Shown here: positions 26,035 to 34,892 of the stretch, piece by piece
Layout: each line of letters starts with the position of its first letter
Position numbering within the stretch: position 1 is the stretch's first letter
Origin: Saprospiraceae bacterium
GTDB lineage: Bacteria; Bacteroidota; Bacteroidia; Chitinophagales; Saprospiraceae
Direction of reading: 5' to 3'
NCBI GenBank assembly: GCA_019187225.1
Contig: JABAQQ010000039.1
Span: 91,580 to 155,579 of the forward strand
DNA: 64,000 bases
Notes under the pieces: generated by a model
Told to the model about the DNA's origin: nothing
Databases searched by the model: none
What the model saw: only the letters and a program-made list of their open reading frames with translations
Made by a program: the position numbers and the translations under genes

Positions 26035-27135
26035 ATGCAAACCATTTTGAACAAATACGCCCATCTGCTCACCCATTATTGCATGCAGGTAAAACCCGGC
26101 GACAAAGTTTTTATTTCCAGTACCATATTGGCCGAACCATTGGTGCGCGAGGTCTTCCGGGAGGCTTACGCCGCAGGCGCTGCGCTCGTCGAGTACGACC
26201 TTGCCTTCCGCGAGCGCGAGCGGGTTTTTATGGAAAACGCCGGCGATGCAGCGTTACAAACGCTGCCTGCATTGACCCGGCTGGCGATGGAAACCTTCGA
26301 TTGCTACCTCAACATCCGGGCGCCCTACAACCTGCGCGAAACCTCCGGGGCTACCCCCGAACGCGCTAAAATGCGCACCGATGCCCTCGCCCCCATCAAC
26401 AAAGCCTATTTTGAACGCACGGCCGACCGTCGCCTCAAACGCAACCTTTGCCAATACCCGACCGATGCGGCGGCGCAGGAAGCGGGTATGGGCCTGAGTG
26501 AATACGAAACCTTCGTCTTTGGCGCCTGCAAACTTTTTGCCGATGATCCGGGAGCCGAATGGCTCAAGGTCCGCGCCAACCAACAACGCATCGTTGACCA
26601 CCTGAACCGCTGCTCGATCGTCCGTTACATCGCCGAAGGCACTGATATCACTTTTTCCACCCAGGGCCGTACCTGGATGAATTCCGATGGCCAGACGAAT
26701 ATGCCTTCAGGTGAAGTCTATACCAGCCCCGTGGAAGATGCAGTGAACGGCACGGTACATTTTTCCTATCCCTGCATCTACCAGGGCAATGAAGTGGAAG
26801 GCGTAACCCTTTGGGTGAAAGACGGCCTGATCGAAAAATGGGAAGCCCGGCGCGGACAGGATTTTCTGGATAAAATATTCGACATGCCCGGCACGCGGCG
26901 TTTCGGCGAAGCGGCCATCGGCACCAACTACGACATCCAACGCATGACGAAAAACATCCTGTTCGACGAAAAGATCGGCGGCACGATCCATATGGCCATC
27001 GGACAGAGTTACCTCCAAACCGGCGGCAAGAACGAATCGCCGGTGCACTGGGACATGATCTCAGACATGACGAAAGAGGGAGAAATATGGGCAGACGGAG
27101 AGAAGATATATGAGAAGGGAAAGTTTTTGATTTGA
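26035..27135 (+). CDS. M29-family aminopeptidase
   Basis: Cytosolic two-metal aminopeptidase of the AmpS/PepS family, 366 residues (family about 370-410). Predicted metal ligands are in order E227 (NMPSGEVYTSP), E292 (RFGEAAIGTN), H319 (THMAIGQSY), H338 and D340 (PVHWDMI). The start at 26035 (MQTILNKYAHLLTHYCMQVKPG) begins at the family N-terminus; an upstream in-frame ATG at 25927 would add 36 residues encoded by repeat DNA and is rejected. A CTTTG-containing box ends about 4 bases before the ATG, so the transcript may be leaderless. No operon partner. Confidence 0.92.
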   Translation: MQTILNKYAHLLTHYCMQVKPGDKVFISSTILAEPLVREVFREAYAAGAALVEYDLAFRERERVFMENAGDAALQTLPALTRLAMETFDCYLNIRAPYNLRETSGATPERAKMRTDALAPINKAYFERTADRRLKRNLCQYPTDAAAQEAGMGLSEYETFVFGACKLFADDPGAEWLKVRANQQRIVDHLNRCSIVRYIAEGTDITFSTQGRTWMNSDGQTNMPSGEVYTSPVEDAVNGTVHFSYPCIYQGNEVEGVTLWVKDGLIEKWEARRGQDFLDKIFDMPGTRRFGEAAIGTNYDIQRMTKNILFDEKIGGTIHMAIGQSYLQTGGKNESPVHWDMISDMTKEGEIWADGEKIYEKGKFLI

Positions 27136-27140
27136 AATCA

Positions 27141-27167
27141 AAAAACCCCACACATCGCTGTGCGGGG
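27141..27167 (-). terminator. Rho-independent terminator of the 27199-27924 lipoprotein gene
   Basis: On the minus strand, CCCCGCACAG pairs with the CTGTGTGGGG-like arm (27146-27167, one mismatch) and is followed by six T (27141-27145 and onward). It lies about 30 bases after the minus-strand stop. Confidence 0.7.
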
Positions 27168-27198
27168 CCATGTCGGTAAACTCCCAGAAAAAACTGAT

Positions 27199-27924
27199 TT
27201 AAATCTGAAACGTGTGCGAATGCCCGTTCACCACCACCGTCACCGTGCCGTCACCGTTGAAAGTCAGTGTGCCGTCGAGGGTACGGGTATTGCCCTGGCC
27301 GTTCGTGCCACTCACCTGTACCGTGCCCGTGCCGCCGGTGATCTCATAAGTATCTTTGGAAATGACGAGATCGGCGATGGCGATGGTCGTCGTACAATCG
27401 AAGGTCGGGTCTATGCGCCGCAGATCGCCGGTGAGATCGCCCGTGAGCGTATAGGCGCCATTGACCAGATAAGCCGGTTCCTGAGGGCTGAGGCCGGTGA
27501 AAGCCAGGGAGCCGCTCGCCTGGTCGTTGCCCGACCAACGGGTCGTCGAAAACGACCCATTGCCGCTCACTTCCACGCTTGCATCCAACGGAATACCGAG
27601 GTCGTTGCAGTGGATCAGCCATTCCAGCCCAAAGGTGTAATTATATGAGGCGAATGCGTTTGAGTTGCTTTTTTGCAGCGTCGTGTCGCCCGGTACGCCG
27701 CAGTTTTCCAGGTAGTTGCCGAGCATTTGCGCCATTTCCACCGTCGGCATCGCCATGCCGGCAGTTCGGTCGGACACAGCGGTTTCTACGATTTCGGCGG
27801 CTTCGCTTTCGCTGATGAGCGCGGCGATGTCTTCTGCGGATTTGCGGCAGGAACTGAGGAAAGCAAGGGCCGAAGCAAGGAGTACAAGAGTGGGAAGGAT
27901 TTGATTTTTACGATCGCTTTTCAT
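27199..27924 (-). CDS. Predicted lipoprotein, unknown function
   Basis: The 241-residue product has a signal peptide ending in the lipobox FLSSC (C26). A short helical segment follows (SAEDIAALISESEAAEIVETA), then a Gly/Thr/Ser-rich beta-structured region (about 110-241) with many ST and GN turns (SGSLAFTG, TGDLTGDLRR, TGGTGTVQVSGTNGQG). No known domain recognised. It is probably surface-exposed or periplasmic. On its coding strand the leader (27925-27965) contains repeated TTCAAC units. A terminator follows it. Confidence 0.75.
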   Translation of the reverse strand: MKSDRKNQILPTLVLLASALAFLSSCRKSAEDIAALISESEAAEIVETAVSDRTAGMAMPTVEMAQMLGNYLENCGVPGDTTLQKSNSNAFASYNYTFGLEWLIHCNDLGIPLDASVEVSGNGSFSTTRWSGNDQASGSLAFTGLSPQEPAYLVNGAYTLTGDLTGDLRRIDPTFDCTTTIAIADLVISKDTYEITGGTGTVQVSGTNGQGNTRTLDGTLTFNGDGTVTVVVNGHSHTFQI

Positions 27925-27965
27925 AGACGAATGGTTGAATTTGTTGAATGAGTTGAAATGGTTTT
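27925..27965. repeat. TTCAAC-type leader repeat
   Basis: On the minus strand CATTTCAACTCATTCAAC is followed by AAATTCAACCATTCG and ends close to the ATG at 27924: four degenerate units with 7-10 bp spacing. Confidence 0.65.
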
Positions 27966-28149
27966 TTCTGCGGTTGACAAGGCAAAAGTGGGCTTGCCTT
28001 CCAAACCTGAAAAAACGCTTCAACCACCGGCTATATCCCTTCAACCAGTCCCCCTGGCGCTTCCCGTTCATTGAAAAAATCCGGCCATTCGTTGAACGAC
28101 CCTGGCGCAACGCCTTCCGGGTAGAATACATTTGTATCAACACTGCATC

Positions 28150-28190
28150 CGGTTGTTTTACACTTTACCCTCGACCCTCTACCCTCCACC
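28150..28190. repeat. CCCTCNA-type leader repeat
   Basis: ACCCTCGACCCTCTACCCTCCACC ends directly at the ATG of the next gene: a 7-8 bp unit ACCCTCN repeated about three and a half times, preceded by TTTACACTTT. Confidence 0.75.
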
Positions 28191-29030
28191 ATGTTCGACC
28201 TCACTCATTTTTCCCCGGCCCAATGGTTTTTTGTACCCGCCATCATTTTCGGGCGCTATGTTCTGTATTGCGCGTTGCCATTCCTTTTCTTTTACGCCTG
28301 GAAACGCCGCGAACAGTTGTACCGAAAAATCCAGCAGCATTTCCCTAAACCTTCTGATTATCAACGCGAAACCCTGTATTCGGCGCTGACGTCAGTTATT
28401 TTCGCCGTTGTCACCTGGTGTTGTCTCGGAACGCCGCTGCGCGCATACACCTTGTTCTATACTGATGCGAACCAGTATGGATGGTGGTGGCTGGCGCTCA
28501 GTGTTCCGCTCACGCTGCTCCTCCACGACGCGTATTTTTACTGGATGCACCGCCTGATGCACCATCCCAGGCTTTACCGGCGCATTCACCTGCTGCACCA
28601 CAAATCGGTGAACCCTTCGCCCTGGGCGGCCTACGCTTTTCACCCGGCAGAAGCGGTACTGGAAGCGGGTATCGTGCCTTTGTTGTTGTTTACCCTGCCG
28701 CTCCATCCCTTGTCGTTCTGGGCTTTCGTCACACTGATGCTGATCTTCAACGTATACGGCCACCTTGGTTACGAACTTTTTCCCAAAAAAATGTACACCC
28801 ATCCCTTGGGGCGCTGGCTCAATTCGTCGGTGCATCACAACCTGCACCACGAAAAATTCCACGGGAATTACGGCCTTTATTTCACCATCTGGGACCGCTT
28901 GTACGGGACGCTGCGCGACGACAGCATGAAAAAAGTGGAGGAGATGCACAGCAGGATACATGCGCAAAAGGGCAGCATTTCGCAAACCGGTGCAGAAAGA
29001 TCAAAGGCTGGTTCGCAATTGACTTTTTAA
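28191..29030 (+). CDS. Fatty-acid hydroxylase/sterol desaturase-family membrane enzyme
   Basis: Di-iron integral membrane oxygenase of 279 residues with four hydrophobic segments and the full histidine set: HDAYFYWMHRLMHH (H112-H125), RIHLLHHKS (H133-H137), NPSPWAAYAFHPAE (H151), and SSVHHNLHH (H215-H220). The family hydroxylates or desaturates fatty acids, sterols, carotenoids or ether lipids. The substrate cannot be read; bacterial members often modify lipid head or sphingolipid chains. Stand-alone, with a repeat-type leader touching the ATG. Confidence 0.9.
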   Translation: MFDLTHFSPAQWFFVPAIIFGRYVLYCALPFLFFYAWKRREQLYRKIQQHFPKPSDYQRETLYSALTSVIFAVVTWCCLGTPLRAYTLFYTDANQYGWWWLALSVPLTLLLHDAYFYWMHRLMHHPRLYRRIHLLHHKSVNPSPWAAYAFHPAEAVLEAGIVPLLLFTLPLHPLSFWAFVTLMLIFNVYGHLGYELFPKKMYTHPLGRWLNSSVHHNLHHEKFHGNYGLYFTIWDRLYGTLRDDSMKKVEEMHSRIHAQKGSISQTGAERSKAGSQLTF

Positions 29031-29089
29031 GGAGCGGCTGACTCAGCAATCGGTTTTATTTGGGCGTTCCAACTTTAAACCCCGGCACT

Positions 29090-29165
29090 CAGTCCAACGT
29101 CCAATGTCAAAAAGTCCAATGTCAAAAAGTCCAATGTCCAATGTCCAAAAATCCAATATCCTGAT
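29090..29165. repeat. CCAATGT-type repeat before the haem/copper protein gene
   Basis: AGTCCAACGTCCAATGTC, then AAAAAGTCCAATGTC twice, then CCAATGTCCAAAAATCC. The 7-bp CCAATGT unit and a 15-bp higher-order unit are both visible. In frame it would read MSKSPMSKSPMSN, but no signal peptide follows unless translation begins at 29185. Confidence 0.8.
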
Positions 29166-29184
29166 TTCTAATTTTCAAATACTT

Positions 29185-30771
29185 ATGAAATTCAAACACT
29201 TCCTGTGCCTCTGCCTGCCTGCGTTTTTTTCAGCAACTACCGGCGCCCAAGCCACCGTGAACTGGGCTACCGACATTGCGCCCATCCTGTATGAAAATTG
29301 CGTCAAATGCCATCGCGACGGCGGCATCGGCCACTTTTCGCTCATCGGCTATGGCAATGCTGCTGCCAATAGCTTTGCCGTTATGAACGCCACCCGGACC
29401 CGCAAAATGCCGCCGTGGAAGCCTGACCCCTCCTACCGCCGCTTTGCCCACGAGCGCCGCCTGACCGACGAACAAATCCAGACGATCCAGGATTGGGTAT
29501 TTGCAGGCTCTCCTGCCGGCGACCTGAACCAGGCCCCGCCCGACCCGGTGTTCGTGCCCGGCTCCAACGTCGGCACGCCCGATCACGTGCTCACCACACC
29601 CCTTTACACGGTGACGGCAACAGAGGACGAATACCGCTGCTTTGTCATCCCCAACGGCTTGAATCAGGCAGCGTACCTGCGCGGACTGGAGGCCATTCCC
29701 GGAAACCACGAAGTAGTGCACCACATTCTGATCTACGAGGACACGACCGGACAGGCGCAGGTGCTCGACAGTCAGACTCCCGAACCGGGATACGTCAACT
29801 TTGGCGGTACCGGCGTGAACGGTTCGAGGCTCATCGGGGCCTGGGTTCCCGGCTCGACGACCATACTCACCCCTCCTTTTATGGGCATGAAACTGACCCC
29901 CGGCGCCGACCTCATCGTACAAATGCACTATCCCAAAGGCGTGACCGGAATGAGCGATATGACGACACTCAATTTTTTCTTTACACCCGCCAATCAGAAC
30001 ATTCGCGAAATCCGGCTTGCTCCGCTCATCAACCACACGCCGCTTTCACTCGAAAACTGGCCGCTTTTCATACCCGCCAACCAAGTTAAAACGTATCATG
30101 CAAAGTTTCAGGTGCCGATAGACGGGGCGGTGCTAAGTGTGGCGCCGCACATGCACCTCATTGGCAGGAGCATGGTGTGCTTTGCAGTAACCCCGCAAAA
30201 TGACACCATCCCGCTCATTCGCATCAACGACTGGGATTTTCACTGGCAAGGCGGTTACTTTTTCCAAAAAATCCAAAAAGTGCCCGCCAATTCGACTGTC
30301 CATGCTTACGCTGCCTACGACAATACGACGAACAACCCTTTCCAGCCCAGCGACCCGCCGCAACTGGTAACGCAGGGCGAAGCCACTACCGACGAAATGA
30401 TGCTCGTTTATTTCGCTTTCCTCGAATACCAGCCGGGCGACGAGGATATTGTACTCGACAGCACTTTGCTGAGTACTGCCGTGCCGTTCGTGCCCGATGG
30501 CGGCGGGGAAATTGCGTTCAGCGTTTTTCCGAACCCTGTGAGCGGACGGGCTGTCGTTGAATTTGAAATCTCAGAAACTGCCGATATCCAGGCAAGTATT
30601 TTGGACCTGAACGGACGCTCACTGAAAACCTTTGCTGAAAAACGAGACCTCGCACCGGGCATCTACCGCGAAACCGCCGATCTGAGTGATTTGCCGCCCG
30701 GCGTTTATGTCGCCAGAATACATACCTCGAACGGGAAGTGCGGCGTGGTGAAAGTCGTTAAAGATCAATAA
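29185..30771 (+). CDS. Secreted c-type haem / copper monooxygenase-like protein with T9SS sorting domain
   Basis: The 528-residue product has a signal peptide (MKFKHFLCLCLPAFFSATTGAQ); a cytochrome-c-like domain (25-110) with haem motif CVKCH (C39, C42, H43) and a candidate axial Met in RTRKMPPWKP (M75); a two-part domain like peptidylglycine alpha-hydroxylating/dopamine beta-monooxygenases (about 140-430) with copper ligands H179/H180 (VVHHILIYED), H248 (VQMHYPKG) and H322/H324 (PHMHLIGR); and a type A T9SS C-terminal domain (VFPNPVSGRAVVEFEIS ... PPGVYVARIHTSNGKCG). Probably secreted across the outer membrane and surface-attached. Activity on peptides or small molecules is inference. The 27 codons of repeat DNA before 29185 are not considered coding. 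Confidence 0.85.
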   Translation: MKFKHFLCLCLPAFFSATTGAQATVNWATDIAPILYENCVKCHRDGGIGHFSLIGYGNAAANSFAVMNATRTRKMPPWKPDPSYRRFAHERRLTDEQIQTIQDWVFAGSPAGDLNQAPPDPVFVPGSNVGTPDHVLTTPLYTVTATEDEYRCFVIPNGLNQAAYLRGLEAIPGNHEVVHHILIYEDTTGQAQVLDSQTPEPGYVNFGGTGVNGSRLIGAWVPGSTTILTPPFMGMKLTPGADLIVQMHYPKGVTGMSDMTTLNFFFTPANQNIREIRLAPLINHTPLSLENWPLFIPANQVKTYHAKFQVPIDGAVLSVAPHMHLIGRSMVCFAVTPQNDTIPLIRINDWDFHWQGGYFFQKIQKVPANSTVHAYAAYDNTTNNPFQPSDPPQLVTQGEATTDEMMLVYFAFLEYQPGDEDIVLDSTLLSTAVPFVPDGGGEIAFSVFPNPVSGRAVVEFEISETADIQASILDLNGRSLKTFAEKRDLAPGIYRETADLSDLPPGVYVARIHTSNGKCGVVKVVKDQ

Positions 30772-30789
30772 AATAGCGTTCTTAAGCCT

Positions 30790-31806
30790 ATGCTCAACGC
30801 ACTCCTTTCCGGCCGCGGTCGCCTCATCGCGCACTCGACAGGCTGGGCACTTACTTTTTTTGTCTTTTTTTACCTCTTCAGCGGATTGCGGGGCGTGCAG
30901 GAGGGTTTTGCGCGCACCTGTCTGAATGTGGGTTTCCTGCTTGTCGTTTTTTACGGCAACGCGAAAGTATTAATCAACCGCTTTTTTGAGACAGGGCGTT
31001 ACCGGGAGTGGCTGGCACTGAGCATCCTTTTTTGGATCGGCATGGCGGCGCTGCGCGCAAAATCGGAACTTTGGATATTCGGGGGCAATATCTTCACAGG
31101 CGACAAAACACCGGCACAGGGTGGTTTGCGGATGTTCGTACTCTACGTCCTTTCCTACCTGATGTTGATGATCTTTAGCTCGGTGTATCAATTGCTGGAA
31201 AACCGCCGCGAACTGGAAGCGCGGCACACCGAAGCGCAACTGAACTATCTGAAAGCCCAGATCAATCCCCATTTCCTGTTCAACACGCTCAACAACATTT
31301 ACGCCGCCGCCACGCTCCGGCACCCCCGTACGGCGGATATGGTATTGCGACTGAGCGATTTGTTGCGCTACGTGACCTACGACGCGAAGAATAACCGCGT
31401 ATCGCTGGATAAAGAAATCGGGCAAATTCGCGCCTATCTCGAATTATTTCAATTAAAATCGGAAGAGCCGCTACCTATCCGGTTCGATATTATAGGTGAA
31501 ACAGAAGATCACCTGATCGAACCCTTGCTCCTGTTGCCCTTGGTGGAAAACGCCTTAAAACACGGCGACCTGGAGAACAATCCCGACGCTTTCGTCCGCA
31601 TCTTGTTGCGCAGCGACCCTTCCGGCCTGTTTTTTCAGGTGGAAAACTCTTTCGACACCGCCAACCGGCAAAAAGATGCGATGGGCGGCGTAGGGCTGGA
31701 AAACATCCGCCGGCGACTGGAACTCCATTACCGGGGCCGTTATCATTTTCAAATCAATGCGCAGGACAATATATTTTCGGCAAATTTGCAATTGAAAACA
31801 ATATGA
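30790..31806 (+). CDS. LytS/YehU-type membrane sensor histidine kinase
   Basis: The 338-residue product has four membrane helices (about 15-135) and a His_kinase (PF06580-type) core beginning LKAQINPHFLFNTLNNI with phospho-acceptor H161, plus a compact ATPase with LLPLVENALKHG and GVGLENIRRRLELHY. It lacks a distinct sensor domain, like most Bacteroidota members, which work with a LytTR regulator. It overlaps the next gene by 4 bases (ATGA), so the pair is translationally coupled. Confidence 0.93.
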   Translation: MLNALLSGRGRLIAHSTGWALTFFVFFYLFSGLRGVQEGFARTCLNVGFLLVVFYGNAKVLINRFFETGRYREWLALSILFWIGMAALRAKSELWIFGGNIFTGDKTPAQGGLRMFVLYVLSYLMLMIFSSVYQLLENRRELEARHTEAQLNYLKAQINPHFLFNTLNNIYAAATLRHPRTADMVLRLSDLLRYVTYDAKNNRVSLDKEIGQIRAYLELFQLKSEEPLPIRFDIIGETEDHLIEPLLLLPLVENALKHGDLENNPDAFVRILLRSDPSGLFFQVENSFDTANRQKDAMGGVGLENIRRRLELHYRGRYHFQINAQDNIFSANLQLKTI

Positions 31807-32519
31807 ACAGACAACCTCCTTACCGTTGCCTCCTGGTGGACGACGAGCACTTTGCGCTCGCTTTGCTCGAAAAGTTCATAGCCGACACGCCCGGACTGGA
31901 GATCATCGCCACCTGCCGAAGCCCCATACGCGCCGTCGAGATCCTGCAAAACGAGCCAGTGGACCTGCTTTTTCTCGATATTCAGATGCCGGTGTTGAGC
32001 GGCACCCATCTGCTGCGTTCGGTATCCCGCAAACCGGTTGCGATTTTTACCACTGCCTACGCGCAACATGCTGCGGAAGCGTTCGACCTCGATGCGGTGG
32101 ACTATCTGCTGAAACCTTACTCTTTCGAACGATTCACCCGGGCAGTGAATAAGGCAAAAGACGCACTGGGCCGCAGGGATGCGCCGGGCATTGGGGGATG
32201 CCTGACCGTAAAAGCCGACCGGCAGTGGGTGAAAATCCCTTTCGACGATATTCGCTACATCGAAGGGTGGAAGGAATACGTAAAAATTTTCACCGGCTCC
32301 GGTAAAGTCGTCACGCTCGAAAGTCTGAATAACTTAGAACAAACCCTGCCGGCCGGTCATTTCCTGCGGGTGCATAAATCGTTTATCGTTGCCAAAGGAC
32401 AGGTAGAACGCTTGGATGGGGAAGCGTTGGTACTGACCGGCAGCGAGGCGCGTATCCCTGTGGCAAGGGCACGGAAAAAAGAGGTGATCGGGATGTTATT
32501 TAAAAGTGATAACGATTAA
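31803..32519 (+). CDS. LytTR-family response regulator
   Basis: The 238-residue product has a receiver with DDE at 13-15, phospho-acceptor D59 (LLFLDIQMP) and K104 (LLKPYS), then a LytTR DNA-binding domain (about 135-238) with IPFDDIRYIEGWKEYVKIF and HFLRVHKSFIVAKGQVE. It is the cognate regulator of the preceding kinase. No obvious target gene is adjacent downstream; recG is on the other strand. Confidence 0.93.
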   Translation: MNRQPPYRCLLVDDEHFALALLEKFIADTPGLEIIATCRSPIRAVEILQNEPVDLLFLDIQMPVLSGTHLLRSVSRKPVAIFTTAYAQHAAEAFDLDAVDYLLKPYSFERFTRAVNKAKDALGRRDAPGIGGCLTVKADRQWVKIPFDDIRYIEGWKEYVKIFTGSGKVVTLESLNNLEQTLPAGHFLRVHKSFIVAKGQVERLDGEALVLTGSEARIPVARARKKEVIGMLFKSDND

Positions 32520-32532
32520 TGCGTTGTACTCC

Positions 32533-34638
32533 TTACGAAATTCTGCTCCATACCCTCGCCTCCTTTCCTTCCGACGCCAGGTGTTGCCGCAATCGTTCGT
32601 GTTCGGGCGCTGCCAGCGACGGGTCGTTTTCCAAAATGCGCATGGCGATCTCCCGCGCTGCCGTCAGTATCTGGCCGTCGCGGGCAAGATCGGCCAAAAG
32701 AAAACGCAGCATGCCGCTTTGTTGCGTGCCTTCGATGTTGCCGGGGCCGCGCAGTCGCAGGTCAGCCTCCGCGATGACAAAACCATCGTTGGTCTGGCAC
32801 ATCGTCTGGATGCGCTCGCGGCCTTCAGCGGAGAGTTTGAAGGACGTCATCAGAATGCAAAACGACTGCTCGGCGCCGCGTCCCACCCGCCCGCGCAACT
32901 GGTGGAGTTGGGAAAGTCCGAAACGCTCGGCGTTTTCGATCACCATAACGGAAGCGTTCGGCACGTTCACGCCCACCTCGATCACGGTGGTAGCGACCAT
33001 GATATGCGTTTCGCCGCGCACAAAACGCTGCATTTCAAAGTCTTTGTCGGCGGCTTTCATTTTGCCGTGCACGATCGAGATGTGGTATTGCGGCGGCGGA
33101 AAGTCGCGGCTCAGCGCCTCATAACCCGACATCAGGTTCTGCAAATCCATCGTTTCCGTCTCTTCGATCATCGGATACACCACATATACCTGGCGGCCTT
33201 TGGCGATCTCATCGCGCATAAAACCCTGCACCCGCAGGCGGTGATGCTCGTTTTTGTGCATGGTCGTGATGGGTTTGCGACCGGGCGGCAGTTCGTCAAT
33301 CACCGACACGTCGAGGTCGCCGTATAGGGTCATGGCAAGGGTACGGGGAATGGGCGTGGCGGTCATCACCAGCACGTGCGGCGGACCGGCGGGATTTTTC
33401 TTCCACAGGGCAGCGCGTTGCTCCACACCGAAGCGATGCTGCTCGTCTATAATGCTGATCCCCAGATTTTTGAATTGTACCCAATCCTCGATCAGGGCGT
33501 GGGTTCCGATGACGATGTGCATCTCGCCGGAGGCCAGTTGACCGAGGATGGCTTCGCGCTTTTTGCCTTTCACCGTGCCGGACAGGAAGCCGACGTTTAC
33601 ACCCAGTTCGCCCACGAATTCGGTAATGTTGGCAAAATGCTGCTGGGCGAGTATCTCGGTAGGCGCCATGAGCGTCGCCTGGAAGCCGTTGTCCAGCGCC
33701 ATGAGCATGGTCATCAGGGCCACCACCGTTTTGCCGGAGCCAACGTCGCCCTGTACCAGGCGGTTCATCTGTTTGCCGGCGGCGAGGTCGGCACGGATTT
33801 CTTTCAGTACCCGTTTTTGCGCGCCGGTGAGTTGGAAAGGCAGTTTTTCCTGGTAAAAACGGTTGAAAAAATCGCCTATTTTTTCAAAAATAAAGCCCCG
33901 TATCGTGTCCTTTCGGCGGGTACGTATCTGTAAGAGGCGGAGTTGGAGAAAGAACAATTCCTCGAATTTCAGCCGCCGCGTGGCAAGGTCGAGTTCGTTC
34001 TGGGTTTCGGGAAAATGAATTTTGGACAAGGCTTCCCAGCGGGAGGTCAGTTTGTATTGCCGGGTCAAATAATCGGGTAAGGTTTCCGGGAACTCCGCTG
34101 CCGAAAGTCCGTCGAGCAAGGTGCGCATCAGTTTGCGCAAACCCCTGGCATCCAGACCCTTCTGTGTCAGTTTATCGGTACTGGGATACACCGGGTCGAA
34201 AGTGCGGGCTTTTTGGGTGTTGTCGGGCGTGGCTTCTTCCATCTCCGGGTGGGTGATGTTGAAGCGCCCATTGAATTCACTGATACGTCCGAACACGATG
34301 TATTCCTTGCCGACCGACAGGCTTTTCTCCAGCCATTGAATGCTTTGGAACCATACCAGGTCCATGGCGCCCGTCTCGTCGCGCACCGTGCCGACGAGTC
34401 GCCGGGCCCGGCCCTCGCCGAGGGTTTCGAGGCGGCGGAGTGTGCCGCGGATTTGCACCAGCTCACCCTCGTTGTGGATGTCGCGGATCTGGTGGAATTT
34501 GGTGCGGTCAATGTAGCGGAACGGAAAATGGAACAGCAGGTCGCGACACGTGAAGATGCCCAATTCTTTTTTCAGCACCTCGGCCCGTTGCGGGCCGACG
34601 CCTTTGAGATATTCGATGTTGGAGTCGAGGGTGGGCAT
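32533..34638 (-). CDS. recG: ATP-dependent DNA helicase RecG
   Basis: A 701-residue RecG that remodels stalled forks and Holliday junctions. The N-terminal wedge/OB domain begins VGPQRAEVLKKELGI. The helicase core has Walker A GDVGSGKT (about 298), DEQH box (ISIIDEQHRFG), motif III VLVMTATPIPRTL, and the C-terminal QLHQLRGRVGRG (motif VI). Full length for the family. The start at 34638 is the family N-terminus; the frame is open a further 56 codons through repeat DNA and is not believed. It is convergent with the LytTR gene. Confidence 0.97.
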   Translation of the reverse strand: MPTLDSNIEYLKGVGPQRAEVLKKELGIFTCRDLLFHFPFRYIDRTKFHQIRDIHNEGELVQIRGTLRRLETLGEGRARRLVGTVRDETGAMDLVWFQSIQWLEKSLSVGKEYIVFGRISEFNGRFNITHPEMEEATPDNTQKARTFDPVYPSTDKLTQKGLDARGLRKLMRTLLDGLSAAEFPETLPDYLTRQYKLTSRWEALSKIHFPETQNELDLATRRLKFEELFFLQLRLLQIRTRRKDTIRGFIFEKIGDFFNRFYQEKLPFQLTGAQKRVLKEIRADLAAGKQMNRLVQGDVGSGKTVVALMTMLMALDNGFQATLMAPTEILAQQHFANITEFVGELGVNVGFLSGTVKGKKREAILGQLASGEMHIVIGTHALIEDWVQFKNLGISIIDEQHRFGVEQRAALWKKNPAGPPHVLVMTATPIPRTLAMTLYGDLDVSVIDELPPGRKPITTMHKNEHHRLRVQGFMRDEIAKGRQVYVVYPMIEETETMDLQNLMSGYEALSRDFPPPQYHISIVHGKMKAADKDFEMQRFVRGETHIMVATTVIEVGVNVPNASVMVIENAERFGLSQLHQLRGRVGRGAEQSFCILMTSFKLSAEGRERIQTMCQTNDGFVIAEADLRLRGPGNIEGTQQSGMLRFLLADLARDGQILTAAREIAMRILENDPSLAAPEHERLRQHLASEGKEARVWSRIS

Positions 34639-34690
34639 TTGATGGTGATTTGTTGATTTGGGGATTTGTTGATTCGGGCATTCGGTTATT
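34639..34690. repeat. Leader repeat before recG
   Basis: On the coding (minus) strand, AATCAACAAATC occurs twice (AATCAACAAATCCCC then AATCAACAAATCACC), ending a few bases before the ATG, preceded by ATGCCCGAATC. Confidence 0.7.
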
Positions 34691-34749
34691 TGCCTGTGTG
34701 GGCTTGGATTTGCACAATGGCTTCGCGGACGAATATTTTGGAGAAGTTG

Positions 34750-34779
34750 GTCGTTCAAAACCACTGTGCGCCGACTGTA
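34750..34779. repeat. Half copy of the ~100-bp dispersed element
   Basis: GTCGTTCAAAACCACTGTGC followed by GCCGACTGTA aligns with the right end of copy 1 (about 5560-5589) with a few differences. Confidence 0.6.
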
Positions 34780-34892
34780 AAAATCGGGAGGAAGTAATTT
34801 TTTCACCGTTCTGCGCGGTTTAAAAATTCGGGCAAATATAAATTTTTTGTTTTAAACGTTAATCTTTCGATTATTTTATATCAGAGGCACTG

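Noticed and set aside
29104-29184. N-terminal extension MSKSPMSKSPMSN of the haem/copper protein
   Set aside because: Encoded by CCAATGT tandem repeats; the signal peptide starts at 29185.
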